Shown here piece after piece: positions 8,197 through 17,208 of a DNA stretch of 64,000 nucleotides. Each line of letters begins with the position of its first letter. The stretch's first letter is position 1. The DNA is from CAYQDR01 sp964416315 (GTDB taxonomy: Bacteria; Methylomirabilota; Methylomirabilia; Rokubacteriales; DASRDR01). The position numbers were made by a program, and so were the translations under genes. The stretch is from assembly GCA_964416315.1 (NCBI GenBank), contig CAYQDR010000010.1, positions 1-64,000 on the forward strand, read 5' to 3'. The notes below the pieces were generated by a model, which did not search any database, had not been told where the DNA came from, and worked only from the letters and a program-made list of their open reading frames with translations.

Positions 8197-9531
8197 TCAC
8201 GCCTTCCCGTAGATTTCCCGGAGTTGCCCCTCGGCCCACTTCACCGCGTCCTCCGGAGCCATGCCCTGGACAGCCTTGGCGTACATGTCGGTGATGATGT
8301 ACTTGGTCTGGGCCTCGGTCGCGTTGCGGCTGGGCGGTCCTTCCCATCCGAAGAGCCGGAACGCCCGCGCGCCCGTGCGATAGGGCAGCATCACGGGATC
8401 CTGCTCCCACATCTTGTGCTTCTCCCAGTCGGTCGTCGGCCCGACGCTGAAGCCCTTCTGCGAGAGGAACCAGTGCTCGTAGTTCTCCTTGGCGTGCAGC
8501 CAGCGGAGGAAGTCCTTGGCGAGCTTCTGGTTCTTCGAGTAGTTCATGATCGCGTGGTGGAACGTCGTGTGGTTGAGGTAGGCGCCGGCGGGCCCGGCCG
8601 GGTTCGGCGCGTGCCGGATGTCGGTGTGCATCAGCGCGCCCTTCTCGGTCTTGTACTTTTCCCTGTTGCGGAGCGACTCGATGTAGATCGAGGCCCCGTT
8701 GAGCGTCGCGCAGATGGTGCCGGAGAGGAAGGCGCGGTTGTTGTTCGAGTCGTCCCAGGCGAGGCCACCCTCGTCGAAGGCGTCCTTCCAGAAGCCGACC
8801 ATGAACTTGACGGATTCGATCGTCTCCTTCGAGTTGATCGCGACGGTCTTCCCGTCCTGCTGAACCTCTTTGCCGCCCCACGACCACAGGTAGGTGTAGC
8901 TGAAGGTCGGGGCGTCGCCGAAGGTGTGCCCCAGGGTCTGGCCGATCGGGTAGCCCTTGGCCTTGAGCTTCTTGCCGACTTCGCGATACTGCTGCCAGGT
9001 CTTCGGGAACTCCTTGGCGCCGACCTCCTCGAAGAGGGACTTCCGGTAGGCGATCATCGCCCCGACGATGGCGTGGGGGATCGCCAGCCGCTTGCCGCCG
9101 GGCCCGGCCGTCTGACGGTTCACCGCGTCGTAGAAGCCGCCCTGAGCCTTTCCGATCGACTCGAACAGGTCACTCACGTCCACGACGCTCTCGGCGTAGA
9201 GTTGCACCCAGTTGTGGAGCATGTTGAAGATGTCCGGCCCGCTCCGGGACGAAATGGCCGCCGTGGCGCGCGGCTGGATGTCGTTCGCGTTGATCGTCTC
9301 GAGCGTGATCTCCGCCCCGAGCGCCTTCTGGGCGTCCGGGATGAGCTTCGTCTTCAGCACCTCGTCCGACGCGGGGACGAAGTCCACCCAGCGGACGATG
9401 TGAAGCTTGGTGCCTTGGGCGTACGCCGGCGCCCGGCCGGACTCGAGGATCCCCGCGAGCCCGGTAGACGCGGCCGCAGCCCCCGCCCCGGTCACCTTGA
9501 TGAACGACCGCCGATCCATTCTCCTCCCCAT
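8197..9531 (-). CDS. Sugar ABC transporter substrate-binding protein, Tat-exported
   Basis: A 444-residue family 1 solute-binding protein. The N-terminus carries a twin-arginine motif (MDRRSFIKVTG) followed by an alanine-rich hydrophobic stretch, so it is probably exported folded by the Tat pathway. The start at 9531 has an AAGGAGG ribosome site 8 nt upstream; the in-frame ATG four codons later is also possible. Conserved features include WVQLYAESVVDVS, the hinge-side WGGKEVQQDGKTVAINS and the C-terminal helix PEDAVKWAEGQLREIYGK. It is the first gene of a five-gene - strand transport cluster with four permeases and no ATPase. Confidence 0.9.
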   Translation of the reverse strand: MGRRMDRRSFIKVTGAGAAAASTGLAGILESGRAPAYAQGTKLHIVRWVDFVPASDEVLKTKLIPDAQKALGAEITLETINANDIQPRATAAISSRSGPDIFNMLHNWVQLYAESVVDVSDLFESIGKAQGGFYDAVNRQTAGPGGKRLAIPHAIVGAMIAYRKSLFEEVGAKEFPKTWQQYREVGKKLKAKGYPIGQTLGHTFGDAPTFSYTYLWSWGGKEVQQDGKTVAINSKETIESVKFMVGFWKDAFDEGGLAWDDSNNNRAFLSGTICATLNGASIYIESLRNREKYKTEKGALMHTDIRHAPNPAGPAGAYLNHTTFHHAIMNYSKNQKLAKDFLRWLHAKENYEHWFLSQKGFSVGPTTDWEKHKMWEQDPVMLPYRTGARAFRLFGWEGPPSRNATEAQTKYIITDMYAKAVQGMAPEDAVKWAEGQLREIYGKA

Positions 9532-9768
9532 AAAGGTCCTCCTTAGGTGATTGTGAGGTCCCGGACGAACATTCCGTGGAACCGCCCCGGACGGAACACC
9601 GTCCGCGTGACGCGTGATGAGGCGTGGGTCAGGAAGCCGTTCACCGACGGTTCGATGCCGACCATTCCCCCGCCAGGGATGCCGACTCTATAGCACCGAC
9701 GCCCCAGGCTGTCAACCGGGAACAAGCCGACAGGGTGGGCAGTTACGAGGCCCGATGAGCCGGCGGCG

Positions 9769-11031
9769 CTACCGACCTCCCGCGAGGGCCGGGGCGGGCT
9801 GCGGCGGCCGCAGCGCTAGGGCGACGGCGACGGCGGCGGCGCCCACGAGGGTGCTCCCCAGGTGCAGGCTCCAGTACGAGCCCAGCAGGTCATGGAGCCC
9901 GCCGCCGGCGTACGCCCCCAGCCCCATGCCGATCGCCGAGAGGAAGAAGATGCCGCCGAACGCCGTCCCGATGACAAACTCGCCGAAGTACTCGCGGGCC
10001 ACGAAGGCGTAGAGCGGCATCGCGCCGCCGTACGCGACGCCGAAGACGAGCGCGACGCCGAAGAGCGGGACAGTGCCCTCGGCGACCAGATAGGTCGAGA
10101 GCGTGGCCGCCTGGAGCGCGAGCATTCCCACCAGGGCCGGCTTGGCGCCGAACCGGTCCGCGCAGAGCCCGCTCCCGATCCGGCCGGCGATGCTGGTGCC
10201 GCCGGAGAGCCCGAGCATGGCGGCGGCCGCCATCTTGGGCGCGCCGAGGTCCATGGCGTGCGCCACCATGTGGAAGATCGGTCCTGAGTGCGCCGCGCAG
10301 CAGGCGAAGTGAACGAGCGCGATCACCCAGAAGGCCGGGTGGCGGAGGGCGTCGCCGGGCGTCATGCCGCCCGGCCGGGACAGCGCCGCCGCCGGGGACC
10401 CGTTCCCGCCGTAGGCCTCGAGGCCGACGTCCGCCGGGCGGTCGTGGAGGAGGCGGACGACGGCGAAGGCCACGGCCCACGTCAGGAGGCCGAACAGCGC
10501 GAACGTGGTCCGCCATCCGACCGCGGTGATCAGGGCCCGGGCGAGCGGCGGCACGACCAGGATGCCGAGCCCCATGCCGGCCGAGATGAGGCCGAGGGCG
10601 AGCCCGCGGCGCGCCGCGAACCAGCGGGTGGCCATCGCCGAGAGCGGGACGTAGAAGGCGCTCGACCCCGCCGCGCCCAGGATGCCGAAGGCGGCGTAGA
10701 GCTGCCACGCCGCTTCGACCCGGCTCGAGAGGAGCATCGCCGCGCCGAGGAGCCCGGCGCCCGCGGCGACGACCCGGCGGGTGCCGACGCGGTCCGACAG
10801 CGCGCCCCAGGCGAAGGCCCCAACCCCGAAGATGACCCAGTTGAGGAGCGCGATCCCCGAGATGAGGGAGCGGCTCCAGCCGAACTCCTCTTCGAGAGGC
10901 TTGAGGAAGACCGCCAGGGCGAACGTGATGCCGACGCCGACCATGATGACGGCGATCGCCGCGGCCAGCACGACCCAGCCGTAGAAGACTCGGCCTCTGG
11001 CTACCGGGACCGGGCGAGCCACTCGGGTCAC
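9769..11031 (-). CDS. MFS transporter
   Basis: A 420-residue major facilitator with twelve predicted membrane segments. The first begins FYGWVVLAAAIAVIMVGVGITFALAVFLKP, the usual opening of oxalate/formate antiporter-like and monocarboxylate-type members. The loop 2-3 motif is GALSDRVGTRRV and the equivalent in the second half is GLCADRFGAKPAL. The substrate is unknown. Its start overlaps the 3' end of the GAF gene by 4 nt, so the two are probably co-transcribed. Confidence 0.85.
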   Translation of the reverse strand: MTRVARPVPVARGRVFYGWVVLAAAIAVIMVGVGITFALAVFLKPLEEEFGWSRSLISGIALLNWVIFGVGAFAWGALSDRVGTRRVVAAGAGLLGAAMLLSSRVEAAWQLYAAFGILGAAGSSAFYVPLSAMATRWFAARRGLALGLISAGMGLGILVVPPLARALITAVGWRTTFALFGLLTWAVAFAVVRLLHDRPADVGLEAYGGNGSPAAALSRPGGMTPGDALRHPAFWVIALVHFACCAAHSGPIFHMVAHAMDLGAPKMAAAAMLGLSGGTSIAGRIGSGLCADRFGAKPALVGMLALQAATLSTYLVAEGTVPLFGVALVFGVAYGGAMPLYAFVAREYFGEFVIGTAFGGIFFLSAIGMGLGAYAGGGLHDLLGSYWSLHLGSTLVGAAAVAVALALRPPQPAPALAGGR

Positions 11032-11498
11032 TCGCGGGCCGCCGCGAAGCGGGCCGCAAGCGCGGCCGCGATCGTTTCGACGAGTCGGCAGTCGTCCGGG
11101 CCGAAGGCGGCCGGCTGGTCGGAGTCGATGTCGATCTCGCCGAGCACCCGCCCCTCCCGGTCCATGATCGGCACGACGATCTCGGAGCGCGTCTCGGGCG
11201 AGCAGGCGAGGTAGCGGGAGTCCTGGCGGACGTCGTCCACGACGATCGTCTGCCGCTCCCGGGCTGCGGCGCCGCAGAGCCCCCGGGAGATCGGGATCCG
11301 CGTGTGGGGCGTCGGCTCGCCGTCCTGGCTGTGGAGGACCAGGGTGTCCCCCTCCAGCAGGTAGATGCCGACCCAGTGGTAGCGATCGCCGGTCGCGGCC
11401 AGGCCGTAGACCGCCGCGCGCAGGGCTTCGTCCAGATCGGGGGCGGTATCGATGACGCGGACGAGGAGCCGCTCCGCGGCGAGCTCGGGCGAAGTCAC
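11028..11498 (-). CDS. GAF-domain protein, possible free methionine-R-sulfoxide reductase
   Basis: A 156-residue single-domain GAF protein. The core WVGIYLLEGDTLVLHS, ISRGLCGAAARERQ, LACSPETRSEIVVPI and GEIDIDSDQPAAFGPDD match the YebR/fRMsr family, which reduces free Met-(R)-sulfoxide with cysteines. Two of the three family cysteines are present (GLCG and LAC); the earliest one is not visible (PHTRIP at that place). The enzyme activity is therefore only a possibility. The GTG start lies 7 nt after a TATAAT box, suggesting a leaderless transcript. Its 3' end overlaps the MFS gene start. Confidence 0.7.
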   Translation of the reverse strand: MTSPELAAERLLVRVIDTAPDLDEALRAAVYGLAATGDRYHWVGIYLLEGDTLVLHSQDGEPTPHTRIPISRGLCGAAARERQTIVVDDVRQDSRYLACSPETRSEIVVPIMDREGRVLGEIDIDSDQPAAFGPDDCRLVETIAAALAARFAAARE

Positions 11499-11505
11499 GG
11501 GACGG

Positions 11506-11511
11506 ATTATA
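11506..11511 (-). promoter_or_regulatory. -10 box of the GAF gene, leaderless arrangement
   Basis: TATAAT on the - strand ends 7 nt before the GTG start at 11498, the distance expected between a -10 box and the transcription start. No ribosome-binding site would fit. A matching -35 is not evident. A hairpin at about 11516-11556 just upstream could end the transcript of the preceding MFS gene. Confidence 0.55.
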
Positions 11512-11573
11512 CCTTACCCCTCTCGCCTGCTGGGGGAGAGGGTCGGGTGAGGGGCACCGGCATCATCCGCTCG

Positions 11574-12794
11574 CTACCCCCAGAGCGCCCGCCGTGGCTC
11601 GCGCACGGGGGCGAGCAGCGCCAGCGCCCCGACCATGGCCGCCGCGAGCCCGTACCACCCCCAGTCGTAGACGCGCAGCCGGTCGGCGGCGAACCCGAAC
11701 AACGGGGGGCCCGCGATGACCCCGACCGACGCGACGGCCAGACAGAGTCCCACCGCCGTCGCCGCCGACTCGCGCCCGGCCAGCTCGGCCACCAGGGTGT
11801 GATGGACGCCGTTCCAGCCGATGCCCGTGAGCCCGAAGGCCAGCGCGAGGAGCGAGAGGACGGCCGCCGGCGTGGCGGCCCCCACCCGCGCGGTGAGCGC
11901 GCACAGGATCCCCGTCGCGGCCCCCGCGAGGACCAGGAGGACGAGCCGGCGTCCGCCCAGGAGGCGGTCGGAGACGACGCCGAACAGGACGCGGCCCGCT
12001 GCCCCAGCGACCTGGGCCTGGCCCAGCACCATCCCCGCGGCGACCACCGAGAGGCCGACGACCTCGGAGAGGTAGAGCGGCAGAAAGCTGATCCACGACA
12101 CCTGGACCGCGGCGAAGAGGAACGTCGCGAGCGAGACGAGCCAGATCGATGGGCTCGTCAGGACGGCGCGCACGCGCGGTGTCGGCGGCGCGAGGGGGCT
12201 CGCGCCGCCGGCCGGTTCCCGGTAGCCGAGACCGGCGATCGCTGCCGTCAGGGCGATGAGGGCCCCGGCCACGCCGACGGCCCCCCGCCAGCCCAGGATC
12301 GCCGCCAGCGAGGGGAGGAGGAGGGCCCCGAGCGCGCCGCCGAGCGGGAAGCCGGCCTGCTTGATCCCCACGACCGTCGCGCGGCTCCGCGCGGGGAACC
12401 AGACGAGGACTCCCTTCGTCGAGGTCGGGTTGACCGCGCCGAAGCCGACGCCGGCCAGCGTGACCGCGGCCATCAGGAGCCCGTAGTCCGGGGCGAGCGC
12501 CATCAGCGCGAAGCACCCGGCCGTGAGCCCCTGCCCCGCGAGGAGCGTCCAGCGGACCCCGACCCGGTCGGCGAGCCAGCCGGCGGGGAGGGAGGTGAGG
12601 ACGCCGCCCACGTAGAAAGCGGAGATGAACGAGCCCGCCTGCTGGCGGCTGAGGGCGAGGTCGGCGCGGATGAGGGGCGCGAGGGACGGGAGGCCGAGCG
12701 CCCCGAGGTTCGCCGCGGTCTGGACCGCCATGATGAGGGCGAGCGCGACGAACCGGTACCGCGACGCACGATCGTCCGCCGGCCGCTCGGTCAT
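11574..12794 (-). CDS. MFS transporter
   Basis: A 406-residue major facilitator with twelve predicted membrane segments. Conserved loops are GWLADRVGVRWTLLAG (between segments 2 and 3) and FGVVSDRLLGGRRLVLL (second half). It has the substrate:proton antiporter or organic-acid importer look of the NarK/ACS-like groups, but the substrate cannot be assigned. It is divergent from the DUF1015 gene, with 28 bp between start codons. Confidence 0.85.
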   Translation of the reverse strand: MTERPADDRASRYRFVALALIMAVQTAANLGALGLPSLAPLIRADLALSRQQAGSFISAFYVGGVLTSLPAGWLADRVGVRWTLLAGQGLTAGCFALMALAPDYGLLMAAVTLAGVGFGAVNPTSTKGVLVWFPARSRATVVGIKQAGFPLGGALGALLLPSLAAILGWRGAVGVAGALIALTAAIAGLGYREPAGGASPLAPPTPRVRAVLTSPSIWLVSLATFLFAAVQVSWISFLPLYLSEVVGLSVVAAGMVLGQAQVAGAAGRVLFGVVSDRLLGGRRLVLLVLAGAATGILCALTARVGAATPAAVLSLLALAFGLTGIGWNGVHHTLVAELAGRESAATAVGLCLAVASVGVIAGPPLFGFAADRLRVYDWGWYGLAAAMVGALALLAPVREPRRALWG

Positions 12795-12822
12795 GGCGGC
12801 TCATGGTAGCATCGGGCCGACG

Positions 12823-14058
12823 ATGCGCATCCGACCGTTCCGCGGCTACCGGTTCGGGATCGACCGGGAGCGTGACCTCTCGAAGGTGGTCGCGCCGCCC
12901 TACGACCAGATCAGCCCCGAGACGCAGGAGCGGCTCCTCGCCCTGAGCCCCTGGAACATCGTCCGCGCCTCGGTCCCGAAGGACTCGGCCGGCGACGACA
13001 AGTACCGGCGCGCCCGCGAGGTGCTGGACGACTGGATCGCCGGCGGCGTCTGGGCGCGCGAGACGCGACCGGTGATCTACCCGTACCACCAGACCTACCG
13101 CGTCGGCGATGCGGCCGTCACGCGGCGCGGCTTCGTCGCCCTCGGCGAAGTGACCGCGTACGGCCAGGGCATCGTGCTCCCCCACGAGCGGACCCACCGC
13201 GGGCCCAAGGAGGACCGGCTGCGGCTGCTCGAGGCGACGGGGGCGGACACGGGCCTCCTCTTCATGCTCGTCAGTGACCCCGACGGGGTGCTGATCGAGG
13301 CGACGCGGCCCGCCGGCGAGCCGGTCGCGGAGGCGCGTGACCTCAAGGGCGAGTGGCACCGGCTCTGGCGGATCACCGACGAGGCCGCGATCGCGCGGGT
13401 GCAGGGCCTCATGGCGCCGCGGCCGGTCATCATCGCCGACGGGCACCACCGCTACGAGACGGCCGTCGAGTACGCCCGGCGCCGCTCCGAGGCGGCCGAC
13501 AAGCTCATGGCCTTCTTCGCCCTGGAGGCGCCCGGGTTGACGATCTTCCCGAACCACCGCCTGGTGCGGGACGTCGCCGGGTTCGCCTTCGACCGGTTCC
13601 TCGAGGGCGCGCGACGCTGCTTCGACGTGGCGCCCCTCGCCGACCCGATGGGCTTCGCGCCCTCAAACCGCCGGCTCGGGGTCGTGGCCGGTCGGGAGGC
13701 GCGGGCGCTCGCGCTCCGCGACGACGCCGTCGGCGCCCTCCCGTGGCCTCCCGACACTTCCCGCGCGTGGCGCGCGCTCGCCGTCTCGATCCTCCACGCG
13801 GGGCTCCTCGAGCCGCTCCTCGGCATCACGGCGGAGAAGCTCGAGGCGAAGGCCCACGTGGACTACACGGCGGACCGGACCGAAGCGGTGGCGCTCGCGC
13901 GTGCGGGCCGCTACCAGGCGGCGTTCCTCATCGCGCCGACCACGCCCGCGGAGCTCCAGGCCGTCGTGCGCGGGGGCGAGCTGCTCCCCCAGAAGTCCAC
14001 CCACTTCTACCCGAAGCTCCTCGACGGCCTCGTCTTCCACCGCCTCGGCGACGCGTAG
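12823..14058 (+). CDS. DUF1015 family protein
   Basis: A 411-residue protein matching the DUF1015 family from its first residues (RIRPFRGYRFGIDRERDLSKVVAPPYDQIS). Other family hallmarks are VIYPYHQTY, LPHERTHRGPKEDRL, the IADGHHRYETA motif, and a C-terminal FYPKLLDGLVFH. The ATG at 12823 is chosen because the family motif begins immediately after it; an open frame extends further upstream but runs through the divergent MFS gene. Related proteins include putative HTH-associated and serine-kinase-like members. No biochemical role is assumed here. Confidence 0.85.
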   Translation: MRIRPFRGYRFGIDRERDLSKVVAPPYDQISPETQERLLALSPWNIVRASVPKDSAGDDKYRRAREVLDDWIAGGVWARETRPVIYPYHQTYRVGDAAVTRRGFVALGEVTAYGQGIVLPHERTHRGPKEDRLRLLEATGADTGLLFMLVSDPDGVLIEATRPAGEPVAEARDLKGEWHRLWRITDEAAIARVQGLMAPRPVIIADGHHRYETAVEYARRRSEAADKLMAFFALEAPGLTIFPNHRLVRDVAGFAFDRFLEGARRCFDVAPLADPMGFAPSNRRLGVVAGREARALALRDDAVGALPWPPDTSRAWRALAVSILHAGLLEPLLGITAEKLEAKAHVDYTADRTEAVALARAGRYQAAFLIAPTTPAELQAVVRGGELLPQKSTHFYPKLLDGLVFHRLGDA

Positions 14059-14084
14059 TGCTCATCCAACGAAATTCGGCGACG

Positions 14085-14275
14085 AGTCCCCCGCGGGTGG
14101 CGCCGGTGAGGACCCCGGCGCGCCGAGGCAGAGGGGGAGCCCTTCGCGGTCCTGCCGCGAGGCCGCGCCTCGCGGCAGGGTGCGGACGGGTGACGGCGCC
14201 GAGGCGCGGCCGGGGCGAACCGGCGCCAGGACCCGCGGGGGGTCGCCGGAAATACTTGGATCGGCACCCCCGGGG
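14085..14275 (-). repeat. Dispersed repeat family B, diverged copy
   Basis: On the - strand this reads the family B order (CGCGGGTCCTG..., GCGCCGG, hairpin, GGGTCCTCACCGGCGCC). The central hairpin is CCTGCCGCGAGG/CCTCGCGGCAGG instead of the CCTTCCGCGATTC/GAATCGCGGAAGG of the other two copies, so both arms changed together. It lies between the convergent DUF1015 and small membrane genes and accounts for most of that 239-bp gap. Confidence 0.6.
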
Positions 14276-14297
14276 GGGGGCGCGCGCCTCCGCGAGC

Positions 14298-14546
14298 CTA
14301 CCGGTTCCACCAGCGACGCGGAGGCCGGCACCAGATCCGGTCCACGTCGCGGACGGTCCAGGACGCGAGGAACGCCGCGGCGCCCGCCACGAGCAGCGTC
14401 ACGCCGAACCAGAACGCCCGGTCCCTCGCGAACTGGCTGACGGCATCGCCGGCGCCGAGGAGGCTCCAGAGGCCGAAGAGGCAAAAGCCCGCCCCGACCG
14501 CGGTGCCCGCGACCCGGGTGGGCAGCCGGTCAGTCGAGAGCCGCAC
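14298..14546 (-). CDS. Small membrane protein, two predicted segments
   Basis: An 82-residue protein with two hydrophobic helices (VAGTAVGAGFCLFGLWSLLG and FGVTLLVAGAAAFLASW) and a basic, tryptophan-rich tail (WCRPPRRWWNR). The start is a GTG with no strong ribosome site. It follows the CBS-BON gene's end by about 40 bp in the same direction. I do not recognise a family; the helix pattern and absence of rare stops support a real gene. Confidence 0.55.
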   Translation of the reverse strand: MRLSTDRLPTRVAGTAVGAGFCLFGLWSLLGAGDAVSQFARDRAFWFGVTLLVAGAAAFLASWTVRDVDRIWCRPPRRWWNR

Positions 14547-14585
14547 CGCCGGCGTCGGCTTGGGACGCGGCTTCTCCCGGACCGG

Positions 14586-15281
14586 TCACAGCCCGCGCAC
14601 CCACGGCTGGACCGAGCCGAGGTGATCGCGCACCTCGCGCACGCCCCGGACGCCCTCGACGGCGACGCGCAGGGCGGCCCGTTCCTGGTCGGACTCCACG
14701 ACCCCCCACAGCTCCACGACCCCGTCGCGCACGATGACGTTCAGCGTGCCGTGACTCCGCCATCCCTGCGCCCTGACCGTCGCAAGGACGGCCTCCCGGA
14801 TCACGCGGTCATCCGCGGGCGGGGGCTCCGCCAACGCCTCGCGGCGAGCGACGAGCGCATGCAGCAGGTTCGCGCGGCTGACGATGCCGACGACGCGTCC
14901 CCCCAGGACCACAGGGACGCGCTTGATCCGGCGCTCTTCCAGGAGCTGGGCGATCTCGCCCAGCGTCGTGTCCTCGGTGACGGTCACGACCTCGCGCGTC
15001 ATCACGTCCTCGGCCCGAGCCCCGTGCGACCTGACATACGCCGCCGCGTCGGCCCGGGGGTCCCCGAACAGCCGGAGCCACCACGAGCGGTGCCGCTCGG
15101 CCTCGATCTCGGGTCGCCGCATCAGGTCGCCCTCGGTGACGATCCCGACGAGCCGGCCCCCCGCGTCGACGACCGGGACCCCGCTGATCCGGCGTGCGAG
15201 GAGGAGCCTCGCGATCTCCTCGATGGGGGTGTCGGGGGCGACCGTCACCACGTCCGTCGTCATGACGTCTTTGGCCTGCAT
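14586..15281 (-). CDS. CBS-pair protein with C-terminal BON domain
   Basis: A 231-residue soluble protein. CBS domain 1 (residues 1-60) opens MQAKDVMTTDVVTVAPDTPI, and CBS domain 2 (about 90-150) opens AEDVMTREVVTVTEDTTL. A BON domain follows (about 165-228: GWRSHGTLNVIVRDGVVELWG...VRGVREVRDHL). CBS pairs usually sense adenine nucleotides and BON domains bind phospholipid or other ligands; this fusion is widespread and mostly uncharacterised. The ATG at 15281 has a GGGAG site upstream. It lies downstream of the TRAP operon but is separated from it by a hairpin. Confidence 0.88.
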   Translation of the reverse strand: MQAKDVMTTDVVTVAPDTPIEEIARLLLARRISGVPVVDAGGRLVGIVTEGDLMRRPEIEAERHRSWWLRLFGDPRADAAAYVRSHGARAEDVMTREVVTVTEDTTLGEIAQLLEERRIKRVPVVLGGRVVGIVSRANLLHALVARREALAEPPPADDRVIREAVLATVRAQGWRSHGTLNVIVRDGVVELWGVVESDQERAALRVAVEGVRGVREVRDHLGSVQPWVRGL

Positions 15282-15342
15282 CGTCTTCTCCCAGGGGGGT
15301 CGCCCGACCGCGCGCAGGCGGGTGGCGCCCCGGCGGGGACAC

Positions 15343-15372
15343 GAAGGGCCCCGGCCGAGGCCGGGGCCCTTC
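15343..15372 (-). terminator. Hairpin after the TRAP operon
   Basis: A perfect 14-bp inverted repeat (arms 15343-15356 and 15359-15372) lies 32 bp after the dctP stop. There is no U run. It probably ends the TRAP transcript and separates it from the CBS-BON gene. Confidence 0.6.
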
Positions 15373-15403
15373 GGGCGGCGGCGCGTCCCGCCGTCCGCCG
15401 CCC

Positions 15404-16465
15404 CTACTTCAGGTACCCGTGCTCCCTCCAGATGGCGTACTGCTTCCGGAACGCCGCGTAGCTCTCGTACACGCGCTTGAAGTCCGGGTCTCTGGCGGAC
15501 TCCTCGGCGAGGACCTCTTCCCACGCGGAGCGCATCTTGGCCAGGATCGCCTCGGACCAGTAGTGGATCTTCACCCCGTGCTTGTCCACCAGCTCCCGCA
15601 TGGCCGCGAACTGGCGCGCCTCGCTGGTGGCGAAGCTCCACGTGATGTTGGCGTCACAGGCCACCTCGATCATCTTCTTGTACTCGTCGGGCAGCTCCTC
15701 CCATTTCTTCAGGTTGACCAGGAACTCGCCCACCGAGGACTGCTGGTGCCAGCCCGGGAAGTAGTAGTGCTTGGCGACCTGGTGGAAGCCCGACTTGAGG
15801 TCCCAGGACGGGAACGACAGCTCCGCGGCGTCGATGACACCCCGCTCGAGGGCCGGGAAGATGTCGCCCGGCGGGAGGAGCTGGGTCGAGACCCCGAGCT
15901 TCTGCATCACTTTGCCCCCGAGGCCGAAGAAGCGCATCTTCAGGCCCTTGAGGTCGTCCACCGTCTTGATCTCCCGGCGGAACCAGCCGGAGCCCTCGGG
16001 GGCGATCATGATGCAGCTGACACCCTTGACCCCGTGGCGGGCGTAGATCTCGTCCTTGAGCTGGTGGCCGCCCCCGTACTTGAGCCACGCGAGGAACTCG
16101 CCGGCCGGGGGCCCGAAGGGCACCGTGGTGAACCAGGGCGCGGACGGGATCTGGCCCACGGCGAAGCCGGGGCTCGTCCAGCCCGACTCGATCGCGCCCC
16201 GGGTGACCGCGTTGAACACCTCGAGCCCGGGGACCAGCGCCCCCGGCTCGTGGAACCGGATGTCCAGGTTCCCCCCTGACATCTTCCGCAGGTTCTCCGT
16301 GAAGATCGGGCCGCTCTCACCGACCACGTCCGCCGTGCTGGTGAACGTGCTCGCCATCTTCCAGCGGACCCGCTTCTGGGCGAGGGCCTCCCCGGGCAGG
16401 ACGAGGCCGAGGGCCAGGGAGCTCGCCAGAGCGAAGAGTGACAGACGCTTGCCTGCCGACCTCAT
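15404..16465 (-). CDS. dctP: TRAP transporter substrate-binding protein, DctP family
   Basis: A 353-residue periplasmic protein with a signal peptide (cut after ...GEALAQ). It shows the DctP family features: VRWKMASTFTSTADVVGE at the mature N-terminus, RREIKTVDDLKGLKMRFFGLGGKVMQKLG with the ligand-carboxylate arginine region, LLPPGDIFPALERGVIDAAELSFPSWD, and YYFPGWHQQSSVGEFLVNLKKWEELP. These residues are typical of binders of mannitol/chloroaromatic or other organic acids; the exact ligand is unknown. It is the last gene of dctM-dctQ-dctP, all on the - strand. Confidence 0.92.
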   Translation of the reverse strand: MRSAGKRLSLFALASSLALGLVLPGEALAQKRVRWKMASTFTSTADVVGESGPIFTENLRKMSGGNLDIRFHEPGALVPGLEVFNAVTRGAIESGWTSPGFAVGQIPSAPWFTTVPFGPPAGEFLAWLKYGGGHQLKDEIYARHGVKGVSCIMIAPEGSGWFRREIKTVDDLKGLKMRFFGLGGKVMQKLGVSTQLLPPGDIFPALERGVIDAAELSFPSWDLKSGFHQVAKHYYFPGWHQQSSVGEFLVNLKKWEELPDEYKKMIEVACDANITWSFATSEARQFAAMRELVDKHGVKIHYWSEAILAKMRSAWEEVLAEESARDPDFKRVYESYAAFRKQYAIWREHGYLK

Positions 16466-16496
16466 GGCACACCTCCGCGCGTAGGGTTTGGAGCCA

Positions 16497-17129
16497 CTAG
16501 ATCCCGCTTTCCGCCCGCACCCGCCGTTTCCGGGCCTGCTCCTCGGGCCACTCGAGGGTCATCAGGTCGAAGCGCAGGTCCTTGGGGCCGAAGAGCACGA
16601 GGACCGTCTGGAGCCAGACCGCGACACCCGACAGGAGCGCGACCCCCATGCCGATGACCAGGACGGTCTTGATGATCCAGCGGTGCCCGAGTCCCACCGC
16701 CGCGGCCGAGGCCTCACCGATCCAGAACGCCCGGTACGCGAAGTCCCAGGCGAAGTAGATCACCAGCAGGCAGTAGGGGATCATGAAGAAGGTGCAGCCC
16801 AGGAACTCGATCCAGGCCTGCTTCCTGAACGAGAGCTTCTCGCGGACCAGGTCGACCCGGACGTGGCGGTTGTTGACGAAGGCGTAACCGAGCACCGAGA
16901 CGAAGAGCGCGGTGTGGAAGTGCCACTCGAGCTCCTGGAGCACCGTCGACTCGAAGGCCGCGCCGAATCGCTGGACCAGCCAGTACTGCACCCCGCCGAT
17001 CTTCCTGATCAGCACGTCCCAGATGGTCACGAAGACCAGCGGCAGGATGAAGATGGCTCCGGCCCGCCCCGAGACCTCCACGACCCGCTTGAGGCGCATG
17101 CTGAGACGGATCAGCGTGTCCACCGGCAT
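16497..17129 (-). CDS. dctQ: TRAP transporter small permease, DctQ family
   Basis: A 210-residue inner-membrane protein with four predicted segments and the DctQ signature NNRHVRVDLVREKLSFRKQAWIEFLG. It forms the small membrane subunit that works with DctM to drive ion-coupled uptake of the solute delivered by DctP. It sits 79 bp after dctM and 31 bp before dctP. Confidence 0.9.
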   Translation of the reverse strand: MPVDTLIRLSMRLKRVVEVSGRAGAIFILPLVFVTIWDVLIRKIGGVQYWLVQRFGAAFESTVLQELEWHFHTALFVSVLGYAFVNNRHVRVDLVREKLSFRKQAWIEFLGCTFFMIPYCLLVIYFAWDFAYRAFWIGEASAAAVGLGHRWIIKTVLVIGMGVALLSGVAVWLQTVLVLFGPKDLRFDLMTLEWPEEQARKRRVRAESGI

Positions 17130-17208
17130 GGCTGGCCCTCGCTACGGGGTTCGCGCGGGCTCACGACGTCCCCGCCCCATCGTCCGCTCGGATCCGGCGT
17201 CCCGCGCC

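Noticed and set aside
9543..9725. 60-residue - strand ORF upstream of the SBP gene
   Set aside because: No ribosome site, no recognisable features, and it lies in the probable promoter/leader region of the SBP operon.
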